A stretch of DNA of 64,000 nucleotides from Opisthorchis felineus (GCA_004794785.1 SJOL01004525.1:6343-70342), one strand, 5' to 3'; numbered from the stretch's first letter, positions 21,811-33,645 are shown. Translations and numbers: made by a program. The notes: a model not told the origin generated them from the sequence alone.

Positions 21811-22935
21811 ATGGAAACACAAGATTTCGACCCATCCGGAACGATGTCACTGAAAGAGTTCATTGACTTTGCAATGAAAATTGAGGAACCGTCAGTGAAA
21901 CAAAACGAAGTCCGTAGTAAACTTCGGCGTCCTCGAACCGTCGTGTTAGACGAACTCACTGGGGATAGTGCTAATCCGATGGTTACACAGAAACGTGCTG
22001 CAACTGGACGGTCAGGACGACCTCAGAAACCACGTTCTTGCTCGTTTCCAGGATGTGGTCGTGTTCTGTCAACACCTCAAAGCTTAAAACAGCACATGCT
22101 GCAGCATACAGGCGAACAACCCTTTGAATGTGGGTTCCCCGGCTGCAGTTTTCGATGTCGGAACTCGGCGAACCTCAATAGTCACCGGGAGCTGCATTTA
22201 GACCCGCGCGACCGTCCTCGCTACTACTGCAATCAGCCCGGCTGCTTCAAAGTGTACATGCAACGCTCTTCTTTGCGTGATCACTTGAGAGGACATAGAG
22301 ACCATCGACCTCATGTCTGCACCTACCCAGGTTGTGGATTGAGTTTTCGGCAAAGTATACATCTTAAAGAACACGCTTTAGTTCATTTAAAAAAACATGA
22401 ACGGCCGAGCTATCCGTGTATGCATCCTGGCTGTTCCAGCGTCCTACTTTCGGAGCGTTCACTTCGAGTGCACTCTTACAAGCACACAGGAGAGTATCCT
22501 TTCTTTTGTGAGTATCCGGGATGCGGTAAAGGATGCGCCACTAACACCGAATATCGCAACCATCTCAAAGTTCACATCAATAGAACCACTGGAATATCGA
22601 ATTTGGATCCTCCTCGCTTTCCATGCAGCATTCCTAACTGCCATCAGTCTTTCGCCGATCGGCATTCGTTAAAATTTCACGTACAAGCATCTCATCCTGA
22701 ATGTTTAATCGCATGTGGGTTCCCTGGTTGCGAGAGAATGTATTTCAACAAACAGGCTCTTGTAGCCCATCGCAGGTATCACACAGAAAGACTTGACGCA
22801 TCTTCAACATGCCGAAATCCACCGGAATCTCCCGATTCATCTGCAACTGAACCCATGCTTTCAGAATTTACCAATGATCCGAATGAATTCGTTCTCGGTC
22901 CAGCCTTTGATGCACTCAAACCAGAGCCTGAATGA
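21811..22935 (+). CDS. Eight-finger C2H2 zinc-finger protein
   Basis: This is a 374-residue protein from a single uninterrupted frame. The open frame extends to 21784, but the first ATG is at 21811. Residues 1-75 are acidic then basic, with an AT-hook-like GRSGRPQKPR at 66-75. Eight C2H2 fingers follow at roughly 77-99, 107-129, 140-162, 170-192, 203-225, 233-255, 272-295 and 302-324. All have the spacing C-X4-C-X12-H-X3/4-H, and seven carry PGC at the second cysteine. This pattern is typical of TFIIIA, YY1, Zic/Gli and ZNF143-type fingers. Linkers resembling TGE(Q/Y)PF follow fingers 1 and 5. The C-terminal 50 residues are acidic and proline/serine-rich, possibly an activation region. It is probably a nuclear DNA-binding (or 5S RNA-binding) regulator; the exact orthologue is not clear. 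Lack of introns is notable beside the intron-rich TMTC gene. Confidence 0.9.
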   Translation: METQDFDPSGTMSLKEFIDFAMKIEEPSVKQNEVRSKLRRPRTVVLDELTGDSANPMVTQKRAATGRSGRPQKPRSCSFPGCGRVLSTPQSLKQHMLQHTGEQPFECGFPGCSFRCRNSANLNSHRELHLDPRDRPRYYCNQPGCFKVYMQRSSLRDHLRGHRDHRPHVCTYPGCGLSFRQSIHLKEHALVHLKKHERPSYPCMHPGCSSVLLSERSLRVHSYKHTGEYPFFCEYPGCGKGCATNTEYRNHLKVHINRTTGISNLDPPRFPCSIPNCHQSFADRHSLKFHVQASHPECLIACGFPGCERMYFNKQALVAHRRYHTERLDASSTCRNPPESPDSSATEPMLSEFTNDPNEFVLGPAFDALKPEPE

Positions 22936-22948
22936 CATTTCTATCTTA

Positions 22949-22954
22949 ATTAAA
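22949..22954 (+). promoter_or_regulatory. Possible polyadenylation signal (ATTAAA)
   Basis: The ATTAAA variant hexamer lies 13 bases after the zinc-finger stop codon. This is close, but it is the only candidate seen near the gene end. Confidence 0.3.
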
Positions 22955-22959
22955 GATGC

Positions 22960-25900
22960 CTGTTCCTGACCCCGTTCCCTGTTTTTTGCGCCTTATCAGC
23001 CTTTTGTACGAAAATTCTGGTTCTTTGCAATTCATGTATATTTTCCATGTGAATGTCTCTTGCTGACTTGACTTGAGTGAATCAAATATTGTTTGTTCGT
23101 TATCCTTGATCTTCTGCCTATCTAGCCTACCGTGCAGATTAAGTTGAATCCACTTGCGCAATTTTTATCTGGTAATGATACACAACGTGTACTGTACCTT
23201 CGTTATTGAGAGAGTACGGCATCTATAGGTTTGGGTGAACAACTGCGACAGATAATTTATAACCATCTCGGGTGCTGATACCCGGTAACTTTAACAAAGC
23301 GGAATTCAAGAGGAACAGGTGCATCTGCAGTGAATAAGTTTGGCACGCGTTCGAGCACGTTCTGACCTGCCCCGTGAACCTGATTGCTTGTGTACAAAGC
23401 GGCGGAAATTTCCGTGGCTTAAAAACTAGGGAGACCTATTACGAAAGCAGCAATCTTCAGTGTCCTGTTTTCCACTTGCGCGGTACGAATACGCCATTAT
23501 TTCGTTGCACGTGCGGCTTAGGTTGACGTGGTACGAGTATTGCGTCTTAAAATGAGAAACTAGCATAAGATAACGTTAGCGTCCGTAATCCGTGCCTTTG
23601 AAGCCAGTGTGGACCTAGGCAGCTTGGTTTTTGTTCGAAAAAATCACCGTGCTTATGTGACTTGGCGAGGTTCGACTGTTGACCACTGCATTGATAGAGT
23701 GGTTAGCACTGACCGACTCATAAGACAACGAATCAGAAAAACGTAATCGTTGTTCCTTATACGGCATAATACCCTTATACCGCTTCAACTCATTACCTCA
23801 TTCGCCCACATCTCTACATCTTTTGGGGGTTAAACGCAGCTTCCTGCAACCCAGGTTATCAGTCCCTTCTTGTGGACGTCCCCTGGTTTTGCGCTTTCCA
23901 GGAAAGGGGTTGAATCATCCGTCGGTATTCCCTATTTTGTGTCGATTTCTGAGGCACCTGCAAGGTTGGTTGACAGCTTCTATCTACTTGCCTCTGGACA
24001 TATCCGGCAAGGTTTTTGAGCTTTTCCAACTTCGAACAAACTGGCCCGCATGTGTCAAATTGTGAAGCCCAAAATACGGCCACTCGGTTATAAAATGTCT
24101 TTTGCCTAGGCCATTGCATGATGGAGCAATGGGGTGACTCCCGGAGTACTTGTCCTTTGCTTCCTGATTAGCTGCCTCTGAACTGAACTCCGCGCTTCGC
24201 CGTGTTCGCATCAAAGTATTGTACTGGCTGCTATGTGGTGTTTGTTTCATTTCCGCGTGAACCTTCGTGTACAGTATACTGATGAACATCGCTCATAAAC
24301 ACTTCTTCATTTCCGCGATACCGACCTGCGTCTTCCACTGGGTCGTAGCGAATTCATTCACTGTTGGGTCGGAGTTACAAAGCGCGTTTTCTATCTCTTG
24401 GTGAGTTTGTTTGAGCTTGGTATTTTGAGCTTTGTCTCGGTACTGTCAAATTTTCAATATCACTTCTGCGTCTCGTATTTTCCGCGTTGTTTTATGTTTT
24501 TGGCGATGAGATGAGGATGCATGCACCTATCGTATTGATAGTGCTACCGGCTAAGTACGCATCACCTCCCCTTGCTCCTATCAGTCGTCTTCATGACACA
24601 TGAGAGCGGCGGCCCCTCCACTTCAGCTGCGTAGTTACCGGTTGGTCTTTTGTGCACCTGATCAACAACTTTTTATCGTTTATCTATCTGTGCAGTCTAA
24701 TGCGGACATCTTGACCGCTGTGGTGGGCCAAAAAACATCAACCGGTCAATTGAGAGGTTACTGGTAAAAGGAGGTCGACTAATAATCTCCAAGGAGTGGC
24801 GGCTCCTCAGTTTGCTGTGCCCTTCTAATTTGTCGTTTGGGCATAATTTCCTTTTCTCTACTTGCACTTGTGTTTCCTCATCGGAGACACCGTCTATCAG
24901 CTTTCTAGGAAGAGAGGTTAATAATGCCCCCCATACTGCTTGTCTCTTTCATCTGTGTGTTATCTGTCCTTGAACTTTTTTCTTTGACGTTTCGCTAAAC
25001 CTTAATGGGCATTAACGTAATCTATCGGCCGGTTGTTCCCTTCCGCCTCGTTTCTGCCTGCCTGCCAGTTTACTTCGCTTTGGTTTCAGGTATTGCTCCC
25101 GAACGGTCGACCTTCTTTATTTCCGCGGACCTGAACTGCATCCCATGATAGGTCGAAATGAATTTATGCAGATGTGAGGAAGGAAGCAGGCACCTCAAGG
25201 TTTCATTTGTTGCTGTTTTCCTGTGCTCAATTAGATGGGTGCATGGGAAGGGGATTTGTGTTTCGGTGGTGTCACAAAGGACCCAAATTTTAGCAACAGC
25301 AATCATGACCTAGCAGTGTTGCGGTTTGTATCTTTCAAATTCGAGGTAGTTGCTGAAAACGTTTTGGGGTGGAAGTAGAAGCGTTTGAAAGGTGTAGCGT
25401 TAAGCAGTGCAGGCTGGTTGCGGTTAATTGCGCGGTTCGGCTAGTTGGCTTCTCTTGTACGGGCACTCGGGCATTATCGGATACTTGAATCACTTATTGT
25501 GGGAGGTTTATAATATTCATATGAGGCGTCATTTCAGTGTCAGCATTGAACACCCAGGGAAACCCATAATCCAGGAGAGGCAGTCCCTCCGTGACCTGTC
25601 ATATCTTTAGGGAAAAGTGCAGGTTTCTGACTGCGTGGTTTTCCGAAGATTTCATTGGTGGGTATTGACTGCGGGACTAATTTTGGAGCTGATACACCAT
25701 AAGGAGGAAATTTCACCAACAGTAGTCATGTCTGTGGTTAACCGAGGCGTATAGACGATTGGCTTAGAGGGGAAGGTAGGTGAATAATTCCTGGCTGTTG
25801 CATTAAATGGTAGCCGCGGAAAGACCCGCAGTACTCCGCTAAATGCTTGTTCCTATGGTCGTCAGTGTAGATTCTGGTACATCTGCTGGGTTATACGCTG

Positions 25901-26800
25901 CCTGTAGTACCAGTTTCCTGTCTTCAGTGAACCTGAAAAAAAAAACTTTGTGGTCGTGGGTCCTTGATTTGTGGAAGGTTGGTTTTAGGAGAGCCTGGTT
26001 GACACTCGCCTTGGTGCCTGTTTCCGTAGGTTATCAGTGCTGACTCTGTTGTTTTTATTCTCGCATCCTATGTCCTGCATGTGCCAACTCAGATACATAA
26101 GTTGTGTTAAGACGAATAACAGTGAAAGATCTTGATAGTTTAGACTGCTTGCACTTCTGGGACAAAAGAACCGGTTTTTGGGGTGGTTGGGTTTATTGTC
26201 GTATGCCTCCAAGTTTTCAGACCATAGAGCAAACAGGGTGAGTTTTTGGTCCTGAATAGATGGATTCGTTAATCTCATCGTGGGTTGAATGGGATGACTT
26301 GTATTGGCAAGTGAAATTGTGTTTTTCTGAATAGTTTACATTGCTTGAACGCCCGAGGGGTTGAAGTTCTCCCCTGGCAAGTGAGCACGTTCGTCACCAA
26401 CCCGCTAAACGGTTTGACCCAGCATGTAGGATCTACTGTTTGGCCACCAAAGAGAAGGGTGAACCTCCACACCCTGTGCAATCACGGTTTCTGCTCCTCC
26501 TCTTTGTCCAAAAAGATCGCGCACAGGAAAATTGACGCATGTAGTGTGAGAGGGATTCCCCATAGATGGCACGTTCCTTCCCTCTGTACACCGTTTTCCT
26601 GAACAAGGATACTCCACAGTTGAAGTCGGCGTGATATGAATTGTTGGGCACTTTCATCGGATGGACCTCCTTGACTCCTTCGGATTACTCTGTACCAAGG
26701 TCATCTTTTGCATCGAGCAACCTGTGCAACCTTGGTCAAGACACGACACTAAAGGTTCTCGTTAATTAAAGACACCTGTGCTCAGATTCATCAATTGGAC
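22960..26800. other. Long intergenic stretch, nothing recognised
   Basis: About 3.8 kb contains only short ORFs in all frames. No SINE, RTE or domain match was noticed. It could hold distal exons or regulatory DNA, but nothing here supports that. Confidence 0.45.
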
Positions 26801-26819
26801 ATTGGCCAGAACATTTACT

Positions 26820-27230
26820 TCGCATGTCAGAGGGCCGTTTATCCCACAGAGCTCTTTTCACGTGGCCCTATGCTGCATGGAAGCGACTGAGAAGTAGACA
26901 CTCCATGCCTTGGCAACGAGGTGTGAAAGCACCAGCCAGTTGTTTGTTACTGCCTCCCTGCATGGGGTCCCCAGGGCTAAACTCATCAATGAGTACTGAC
27001 AGTGGTAGACATAGCTCAGTCACGCAGTCAGTAGCGCCCCTGCATCAGTGTTAGTGTCCTCAATGCGCAGCTACCCGATTTCCTGTTTTTTTTTCCAGAT
27101 AACCAATGGGAGCGAACTGATTATACTATCGCCTTCACTGCTTGGCTGTATATTCACCTCCCCAACTTTCGGGTGACCGAAGCTGTAACAACTGGAAACG
27201 ACGTGCCCCTGATGTACGTGTATGTTCGTA
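26820..27230 (+). mobile_element. Decayed RTE 3' UTR fragment
   Basis: This aligns by eye to 51040-51375 of the full-length RTE. Shared landmarks are CACAGAGCTCTTTT, a CATGGAAGCGACTGA/CATGGAAGCGACCGA pair, TGGCAACGA, TGGGGTCCCC/TGGGGACCCC, CGCAGTCA, TCAATGCGCAGCTACC, TGGCTGTATAT and GAAGCTGTAACA. It has diverged substantially and is therefore old. It ends about 80 bp before the start codon of the TMTC gene. Confidence 0.7.
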
Positions 27231-27310
27231 ATAATTTCAGTATCTTCTCTGAAGACGATGGTTTTTACGGAATCTGCGAAGCACTTGGATCGTAGATAGC
27301 CATTCGAACA

Positions 27311-27672
27311 ATGATGGTTCATTGGGAAGCTAGCTTTCTTGCTCTGGTCACTTTTGTCGTCTATTGGAATGCTTTATTTTGTGGGTTTGTATTCGACGAT
27401 GCATCCGCCATCAAAGACAATCCCGATCTACGACCGTCAACCAATTGGACCGATCTATTTTTTAATGACTTCTGGGGTACCCCAATGAAGGAGGTAAACG
27501 TTGTGTCTTTCAGTATAACGGAATTTTTCAAAAAGGAAAGAAGCCACAAATCCTACAGACCAGTGACTGTTCTGACTTTTCGATTCAACTATTTGCTGCA
27601 CCAGCTTGATCCTGTTGGCTATCATGCTGTCAATGTTGCATTACATTCAACCGTTTGCATCGCCTTCTACAG
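27311..27672 (+). CDS. TMTC3: TMTC exon 1 (start codon)
   Basis: It encodes residues 1-121. An in-frame TAG at 27293 precedes the first ATG, which supports this start; a second ATG follows at once. It contains the first membrane segment, the luminal DD pair at 29-30, and [18 protein letters not shown] with [11 protein letters not shown], conserved in TMTCs. The donor is CTACAG|GTAATA, leaving phase 2. The next intron is only 32 bp. Confidence 0.9.
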
Positions 27673-27704
27673 GTAATAATTTATTCTATAAGGCAGCTGC
27701 TTAG

Positions 27705-27786
27705 GCTTTGTACGAAATTTCTCGAACCGGATGCTGCGCTCGTCAGCAGTCTGTATTTCGCTGTGCATCCGGTGCACACGGAAGCC
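27705..27786 (+). CDS. TMTC3: TMTC exon 2
   Basis: It encodes residues 121-148 including SLYFAVHPVHTEA, a hallmark of the family. It is flanked by micro-introns of 32 bp (27673-27704) and 40 bp (27787-27826). An alternative acceptor 12 bp upstream (exon from 27693) also keeps the frame but would leave an intron of only 20 bp. Confidence 0.88.
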
Positions 27787-27826
27787 GTAAGCGCTTTTAT
27801 GAATTATGATGTCTTCTTACTTTTAG

Positions 27827-27926
27827 GTTACGGGAGTCGTTGGAAGAGCGGAGCTACTTTCTGCCCTTATAACATTAGTCATCCTGATGTATTATGAATG
27901 TGTTCGCTCTTCGAGTGGGATTTTTC
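27827..27926 (+). CDS. TMTC3: TMTC exon 3
   Basis: It encodes residues 149-182. It starts VTGVVGRAELLSAL, completing the HPVHTEAVTGVVGRAELLS family motif across the 40 bp intron. A hydrophobic segment follows. The donor is TTTTTC|GTAAGC, phase 1. Confidence 0.9.
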
Positions 27927-30900
27927 GTAAGCACGTGATTTTCCTGCTGACTGTCACCAAGTCTCGTGTAATGATAAAACAAGTCTACGTGAAATTTCTT
28001 ATGTTACGCACTTTTGAACAAGTTGCACAGACAACACACTGCGCACCCTGAATGTGTGGTTTATAAGGTGTTTATTTTTTATCGATCGGACATAGTTTCT
28101 CTGATACGAAGTAATTCTACATGATCCAATCGTTAGATTGATCCTGAAAGTTCCTTATATAATGGTCAAAACCTCCTCGTGTGTGTGTGTGTGTTGGGAT
28201 GAGGCACCATAATACTTTCGCAACAGGAACAGTTGACTTGTAAAGACGTATCTCACTTTTCACAACGGCTTAATTAAATGCTAGCCATGTCCGGGTGCTT
28301 TGACCAGCTTTTCTGTGTGATATAGAGCATTTTGCCCCCTCTTTATTAACTCCTCCGTATATTCATCTATTTTGCAAATCCGTAACTGGAAATCCCCTTT
28401 CGGTGGGTTTGTGTAATAAGTACCATCCACTGACAATCTGACTGTCCAAATGCGGTTGAAAACAGTCCTCTGTTTAATGAATTTCCTATTACGCTTAGCC
28501 CTATTATTCAACATCCTTTCCTTATGAGTGCACTCTTCCTGAATCAGCTTAGAATTTGCATCGATCTAGCGCCCACCATTTAGGTAGTTTCCGTTGATTT
28601 TCCGCCTCGATTCAAGTCTTAAATTCACGAACCCGTGTTTCCCCGTTATACACAGTGGTAGCGGGCACAAGCTTGCTGACCGTCCCTTAGCAGTTTATGG
28701 CAGCATTGCCTCAATGTTCCCCTGTCGCGATGTGTAAGTGGACGCTCGCGCGATGCAAACTAACACGGCGATAGGTTTGTCAGGGCAAATAACCTGCAAT
28801 TCACAGGCGTACTCAGCCATTTGATGTCAAACAAGCGTTACCGTCTGCTTAGCAATCGATACCACGCTCGTGCTGAGAGTGCGAGTCGATTTCCCACTGA
28901 AATGAGAGGTGATAATAGTCCTTCCTCGGTGGCCTTTTTCAGTGCATAGTTTTCGTGCAACTCGGAGGTACGAGAGGTAATATACTGCCGATCTGTTCAA
29001 ACCTAGACTGATGCAGTCGGAAAGCCAGGGTCAGGTTCGGACCACGGGCCTTCCAGTCAGTAGTTTCGTACCCTAACTGCCAAGCTAACTTGGTTCTCTC
29101 ATTGGCTCCTGATTGTTTGTGCGAGGTCCGACCTGTTACAGCCAGCCAGATGTGGAATTGATGAGAATTAGCTTCTGTAGCTGGACATTTCCTTATGACT
29201 GTCTTTAAACCCACTACTGAGTGACCGTAGTGGTTATGCGATATGTGGTTAAAACCAATCGATGGAGATAAATGTGAACTCTGTGTGAAGTAGCATCCAA
29301 GTGTCAGCAGTCGTAAACCGGTAATCCAATAGCATATCTGTGTCGATGACAGTTAACACTTGCATTGCAATTCATGGGACCAGAATTTATCTCCTTTTCC
29401 GTTTCTCGGGGTTGTTTCCTCGAGTGGGTCACAGTCGAAAGAGTTACGTACTTACAATAGTGTTTCTCGTGGAAGAGTGCTGTAAATTGAAGGACCATCA
29501 AGCCTGTTGGCTGCTCTGTTTGATAGCACCCTATGATTCTGTCGGGCGGGTTCGCGAACGTGTGGTACAGCTGCATTTCTAAGTATACGCTTTATATCTT
29601 TGAGTTCGAGAGGGATCAGTGGTCAAGGCGCGAAGTTACTGACCAGAAGGTCCGCGGTTCGAATGCAACCACGGTATCTCGACGGCTCCTGTATAGGCTT
29701 GGCCAAACGGGCAGTATCTCAGCCTTCCTGCTCCCTTCAAGTGGCATTGCAGCTAGGCGCTGAAAAGATGTTACAGCTGAGCGAAGAAAACCTCTGTTTC
29801 CCAGGGACGAAAACTAAAACATGCAGTGATTCTCAGATACACCTGTGTCCTCGTATCTTAGCCGTTTACTCACCTAAATGAACAATCCTGCTATGTTCAC
29901 TGTTCTGTATCAACCGTTGCCAGCACTCCACATTTCACTAGTTTGCCACAAAGGTAGCTGATTTATGGCGCCCGTAAGCTATAATAGTATCAGTCTTCTA
30001 ACATTCCCGATCTCGTGGATATTCTCGGCGTAGCAGTTCGCTGTCAACCAAAGGTGTTTGGCGGCAGCATTTTCCGTCCATCCCACTTTTACCGCAGTGT
30101 GAACTACTAATACCGTCGAGTAGTGTAAGCATGGTGTAAAAATATCTCATCCACGTGCCCCTATGTTCGCCCATCGAGGCTGAACGCGAGACAACCTTTT
30201 ACGATTTATAACCTTCAGTCCATGACTGACTTGGAGTTTTGTTTGAAGGTATTATTGTGTGTGTCACTGATACGGACAACACTTATAGGTGAGCAAGTAT
30301 TGGTTGTGTGGTTCTTGTCACCTTAGCGCAACCTGACTGTTCTGGAAAACAATAAGTGGCCGTGGAGCTATGGACCCTGACAAATCATAAAGGAAATTCC
30401 CGTATCCTAACCATCCTGGATCATTTTTCACGCAGGAAACAGCTGAGGCAAAGAAAAATTTGCCAGACATGCTGTTGTACATGTTTACGAATATAACTTC
30501 CGATCCCTTAGCGTTCTTACTTGCTTCATTAGTGTGGAAAACACCCAATGTCGGAGAGGATTAGCAACCATTTCCCCAGAAACTTTCAGTTAGGTTCCGT
30601 GACTTCTCACTGAGCATTGGCTACTTGGCGGAAGAATCACCAGCTAGTTATTCTCCTCGCCTAGCTGGTTGTTAGCGTGTTGCAGTATATAGCTAGCTTA
30701 ACGATGGTTTAATCGTAGCTACGGTAGCTACACACTGATGACGTCACGTCGATTAATGACGAAGCGTTTGCATCCAAAGTGCCCAGCTCATTGAACAGCA
30801 CAACAGCCACTCATACAACCAGAACAATTTAACTTCCTTTCGATAGCAACTGCGGCGAACTGTTTACCTGTAGGAGTTAGGGAAGATAGGACAAGGAGGC

Positions 30901-31494
30901 ATTACTCCGCTACTTTTCATTGCCATTTTTGACTGAACAGGCGGCTATTCGATTAGTAGATGGTTTCTGGAACGAACACTTCATCCGGCTACATCACCAG
31001 ATAGCGTGAATCGGGCGACTATTGGTGCACCCAACTTTGCTCGCAAAATGATGTTTTCAAACGACTTCAGTTTATTTTACCGCATCAAGGTTGTCGTTTT
31101 GACAGGTAGGATTTTAACGGATTCGCTGTACCGCGCAGCACCCATGATAATGGGCGTGTTTTGGTTCAGTCAGCACTGGGAAACTTCTGGAGGTTAGGTC
31201 ATCTTTTATGTATTCCCGAAAAGCTCTGGCGCATTACTGCATATTTGCTGCTTGACATAATCGTTACAAGCCGTTCTTGAATTTGGTCGAAATTCGCGTG
31301 ATCATGGAATTGACAAGTGTCATCAGCCCCCTATCATTCACTGGTACACGGGAGAGGTTTCATCACTCTGACGTTGGCTCAAGGCCAATGGTTTAGTTTC
31401 GTAGTTCTTTAGGCGATAACTCTCTTGTGGAATGAGACGATCCAAGCGTTTTTCCGTCATCTTACATGGCTATCTGTTGTTTTATCTATGACAG
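27927..31494 (+). other. TMTC intron 3
   Basis: This 3.57 kb intron holds SINE copy 2 (29603-29786) and a short (GT)n run near 28181. Nothing else was recognised in the remaining roughly 3.3 kb. Confidence 0.6.
29603..29786 (+). mobile_element. tRNA-derived SINE, copy 2
   Basis: Box A-like GGATCAGTGGTCAAGGCG and box B GGTTCGAATGC lie about 35 bp apart, followed by the shared body (GTATCTCGAC, GGGCAGTATCTCAGCC, GTGGCATTGCAGCTAGGC, TGTTACAGCTGAGCG). Plus strand, inside TMTC intron 3. Confidence 0.85.
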
Positions 31495-31610
31495 ACTGGG
31501 TCAGTGTTCTTCTGATTGGTTTGCTGTTGGCACTTGGTACATTATGCAAGGAGCAGTGCATCACCACGGTTGGCATACTGCTTGCATATGAATTTACGCT
31601 GGCATATCAG
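31495..31610 (+). CDS. TMTC3: TMTC exon 4
   Basis: It encodes residues 182-220 with LCKEQCITTVGILLAYE, matching the LCKEQGIT motif of TMTCs. The acceptor at 31494 (TATCTATGACAG) was chosen because it keeps the phase and gives family-like spacing from RAELLS to LCKEQ. The open frame runs further upstream to 31413, but acceptors there either break the phase (31412) or lack a pyrimidine tract (31446). Confidence 0.8.
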
Positions 31611-31657
31611 GTAACTTATTTGTGAACAGTCACGGAATTTGTTGGCCTACAACACAG

Positions 31658-31902
31658 TCCTTCCTAGATCGATTGAGAAAGAAATCCGCCACCAATAGTT
31701 CGAGCGCCGCACTTGCGACCGCATCGTGGCCAATCCCGCGTTTCAGCTATATCAAACGGGTGATGGTATCGGATTATGAGACTATTCGTGCATTGATTCC
31801 AAGTCGGCCAGTTCAACGGCTGATCGTTCTTCTCCTGTGTGCTGCCTGTATGATGTTGTTCAGAATCCGCATTATGGGTTCACAGCTGCCTCATTTTACA
31901 GA
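31658..31902 (+). CDS. TMTC3: TMTC exon 5
   Basis: It encodes residues 221-302: a polar loop, then a hydrophobic segment (LIVLLLCAACMMLF) and RIRIMGSQLPHFTE, the start of the DUF1736 signature. The upstream intron is 47 bp. The donor is TTACAGA|GTAAGT, phase 2. Confidence 0.85.
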
Positions 31903-32684
31903 GTAAGTTGTTCCGTGTCCCTATTGTTGACAAGACTTGTTGCTTGAATGTTGCTGCATAGGTTTAGATGAACGACTATACTGACTACTCTGCTGCAGCC
32001 ATCACTGTCCATATAAACGGATGGGCTATGCATTTGGAAGAAGTTAAATGGCACTCTAGTAGACTAAGCTAACCGACAGACAGGTTCCGAACCCACGGTT
32101 TTTTTATTATGGTATCGTCCTTGAAGATTTCTGACTAGTGAGGATCAACGAACTGGTATATTGCAACTGTGCGGGCTGTTGGGTGATGTTATTCGCCTGG
32201 TACAACCTTGTGATACACTCCCAGATAAGGACGTCCTCTCATAGAGATTCTTTTTCAGTTTTCCATGAATTTCTCCATGGAACTCGCGTACAAAGACTAC
32301 CCAACATTGTGGTGAATGTTCTTCCAGTAACACAGAACACGTAACTTACCGTTTACACAGGCCAGTCATCTAAGTCCACCACTAGCAGCCGTTTCATTCG
32401 TAGTGCACATTTTCCCCATATTTCCGTAACCACAGAGCACTAATTGCATGTATGTTGCGTCGACTGTGTTTCTACGGCGAAAATTTGACCATTTTTCTGA
32501 CTTTATCCAACGTTCCTTAACTACATACCAATTTTCCTAATTTAGGATCCTATCTTTGTGTTAAGCATCGCTACCGAGTGAGAACTCATGCGGGTCCATT
32601 CGTCACACAGGAGCCTGTCTTCAGGCTGTGATCGGGTGGTGGTAGGACAAGGATACGTGATGGAGTTGTCAGATGATCATTGAA

Positions 32685-32890
32685 CTCGAGATAGTGGATA
32701 AGGCGCCAACTTGCGGTCCGGAAGGTCCGTGACTCGAATCCAATCTCGGCATCTCGATTACTCCTGTCTGGGCTTGGGCATTTGTGCGGTATCTCAGCCC
32801 TCGTTGCCTCCGTGCTAGGCACCTAAAGGGTGTTACAGCTGAACGGTTATTGTGTATTATTATTATTGTTATTATTATTATTATTATGAT
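32685..32890 (+). mobile_element. tRNA-derived SINE, copy 3, with (ATT)n tail
   Basis: It begins CTCGAGATAGTGGATAAGG (box A) and has box B GACTCGAATCC. It shares GGCATCTCGATTAC, GGTATCTCAGCCCTCG and GGGTGTTACAGCTGAACGG with the other copies. It ends in an ATT trinucleotide run (about 32854-32886), the likely 3' tail. One segment of the body (TGGCATGGCAGC) is shortened. Confidence 0.85.
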
Positions 32891-33456
32891 TAGTATGGTC
32901 ATCAGACCCGCCCATTAAAAAACAAGCGACAAAGAGAACTAGGTTTGCCAGGTTTTAACTTCTAGGATTATCTGGGGCATTTGCGATCCAGCAGTACTGG
33001 TGCCATAAAAAGCAGTACATCTTGGAGGATGAATGCATGACCCCGCCCACACTGCCACCGTATTAGTGTGAAGTTCATCCATCCTGGCCTGAATGTATTA
33101 ATTCGCAAACATTTTGGGTGTTGTGCCCACAATTGAAGATCACAGTTATCCTATAAATTGAGATAAAAATGAGGTTTCCTGTACGCTGGAAAACAGGACG
33201 AAGGTGAGTGATACGAATTAAAAAGACTGTCCCGCCTTTGGTATCTTAGCTTCGTTGAGGATCAGAAAAACTAGAACATTCTTGAAGATTCTTTCAAAAC
33301 TGATGGAACCACCGTTTTGATGGGAATACGGACACACAACCACTCGTTTGATGAGCTGCATGGTTGTTTTTTCGTTCTCCCATCAATACTCCACAAGTTT
33401 ACTGATAATAGCTAAACGCATTGGGTTGCATTATTCGTCCTTACTGGTGGAATGAT

Positions 33457-33645
33457 CTCGAGGTGGCTCAGTCATTAAGGCGCGAACTCACTGACCGGAA
33501 GATCCGTGATTTGAACCCGATCTCTGCATCTCGACTTCCCCTGTCTAGGCTTAGGCAACCTGGCAGTATCTCAACCCTCGTACTTCCCTCGAGTGGCATG
33601 GCAGCTAGGCACCGAAAAGGTGCTACAGCTGAATCATTATTACTG
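33457..33645 (+). mobile_element. tRNA-derived SINE, copy 4
   Basis: Box A GTGGCTCAGTCATTAAGG and a decayed box B (GATTTGAACCC) lie about 30 bp apart. The body contains GCATCTCGAC, CTGGCAGTATCTCAACCC, GAGTGGCATGGCAGCTAGGC and GGTGCTACAGCTGAA. It ends in a short TTATTA tail. Confidence 0.85.
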
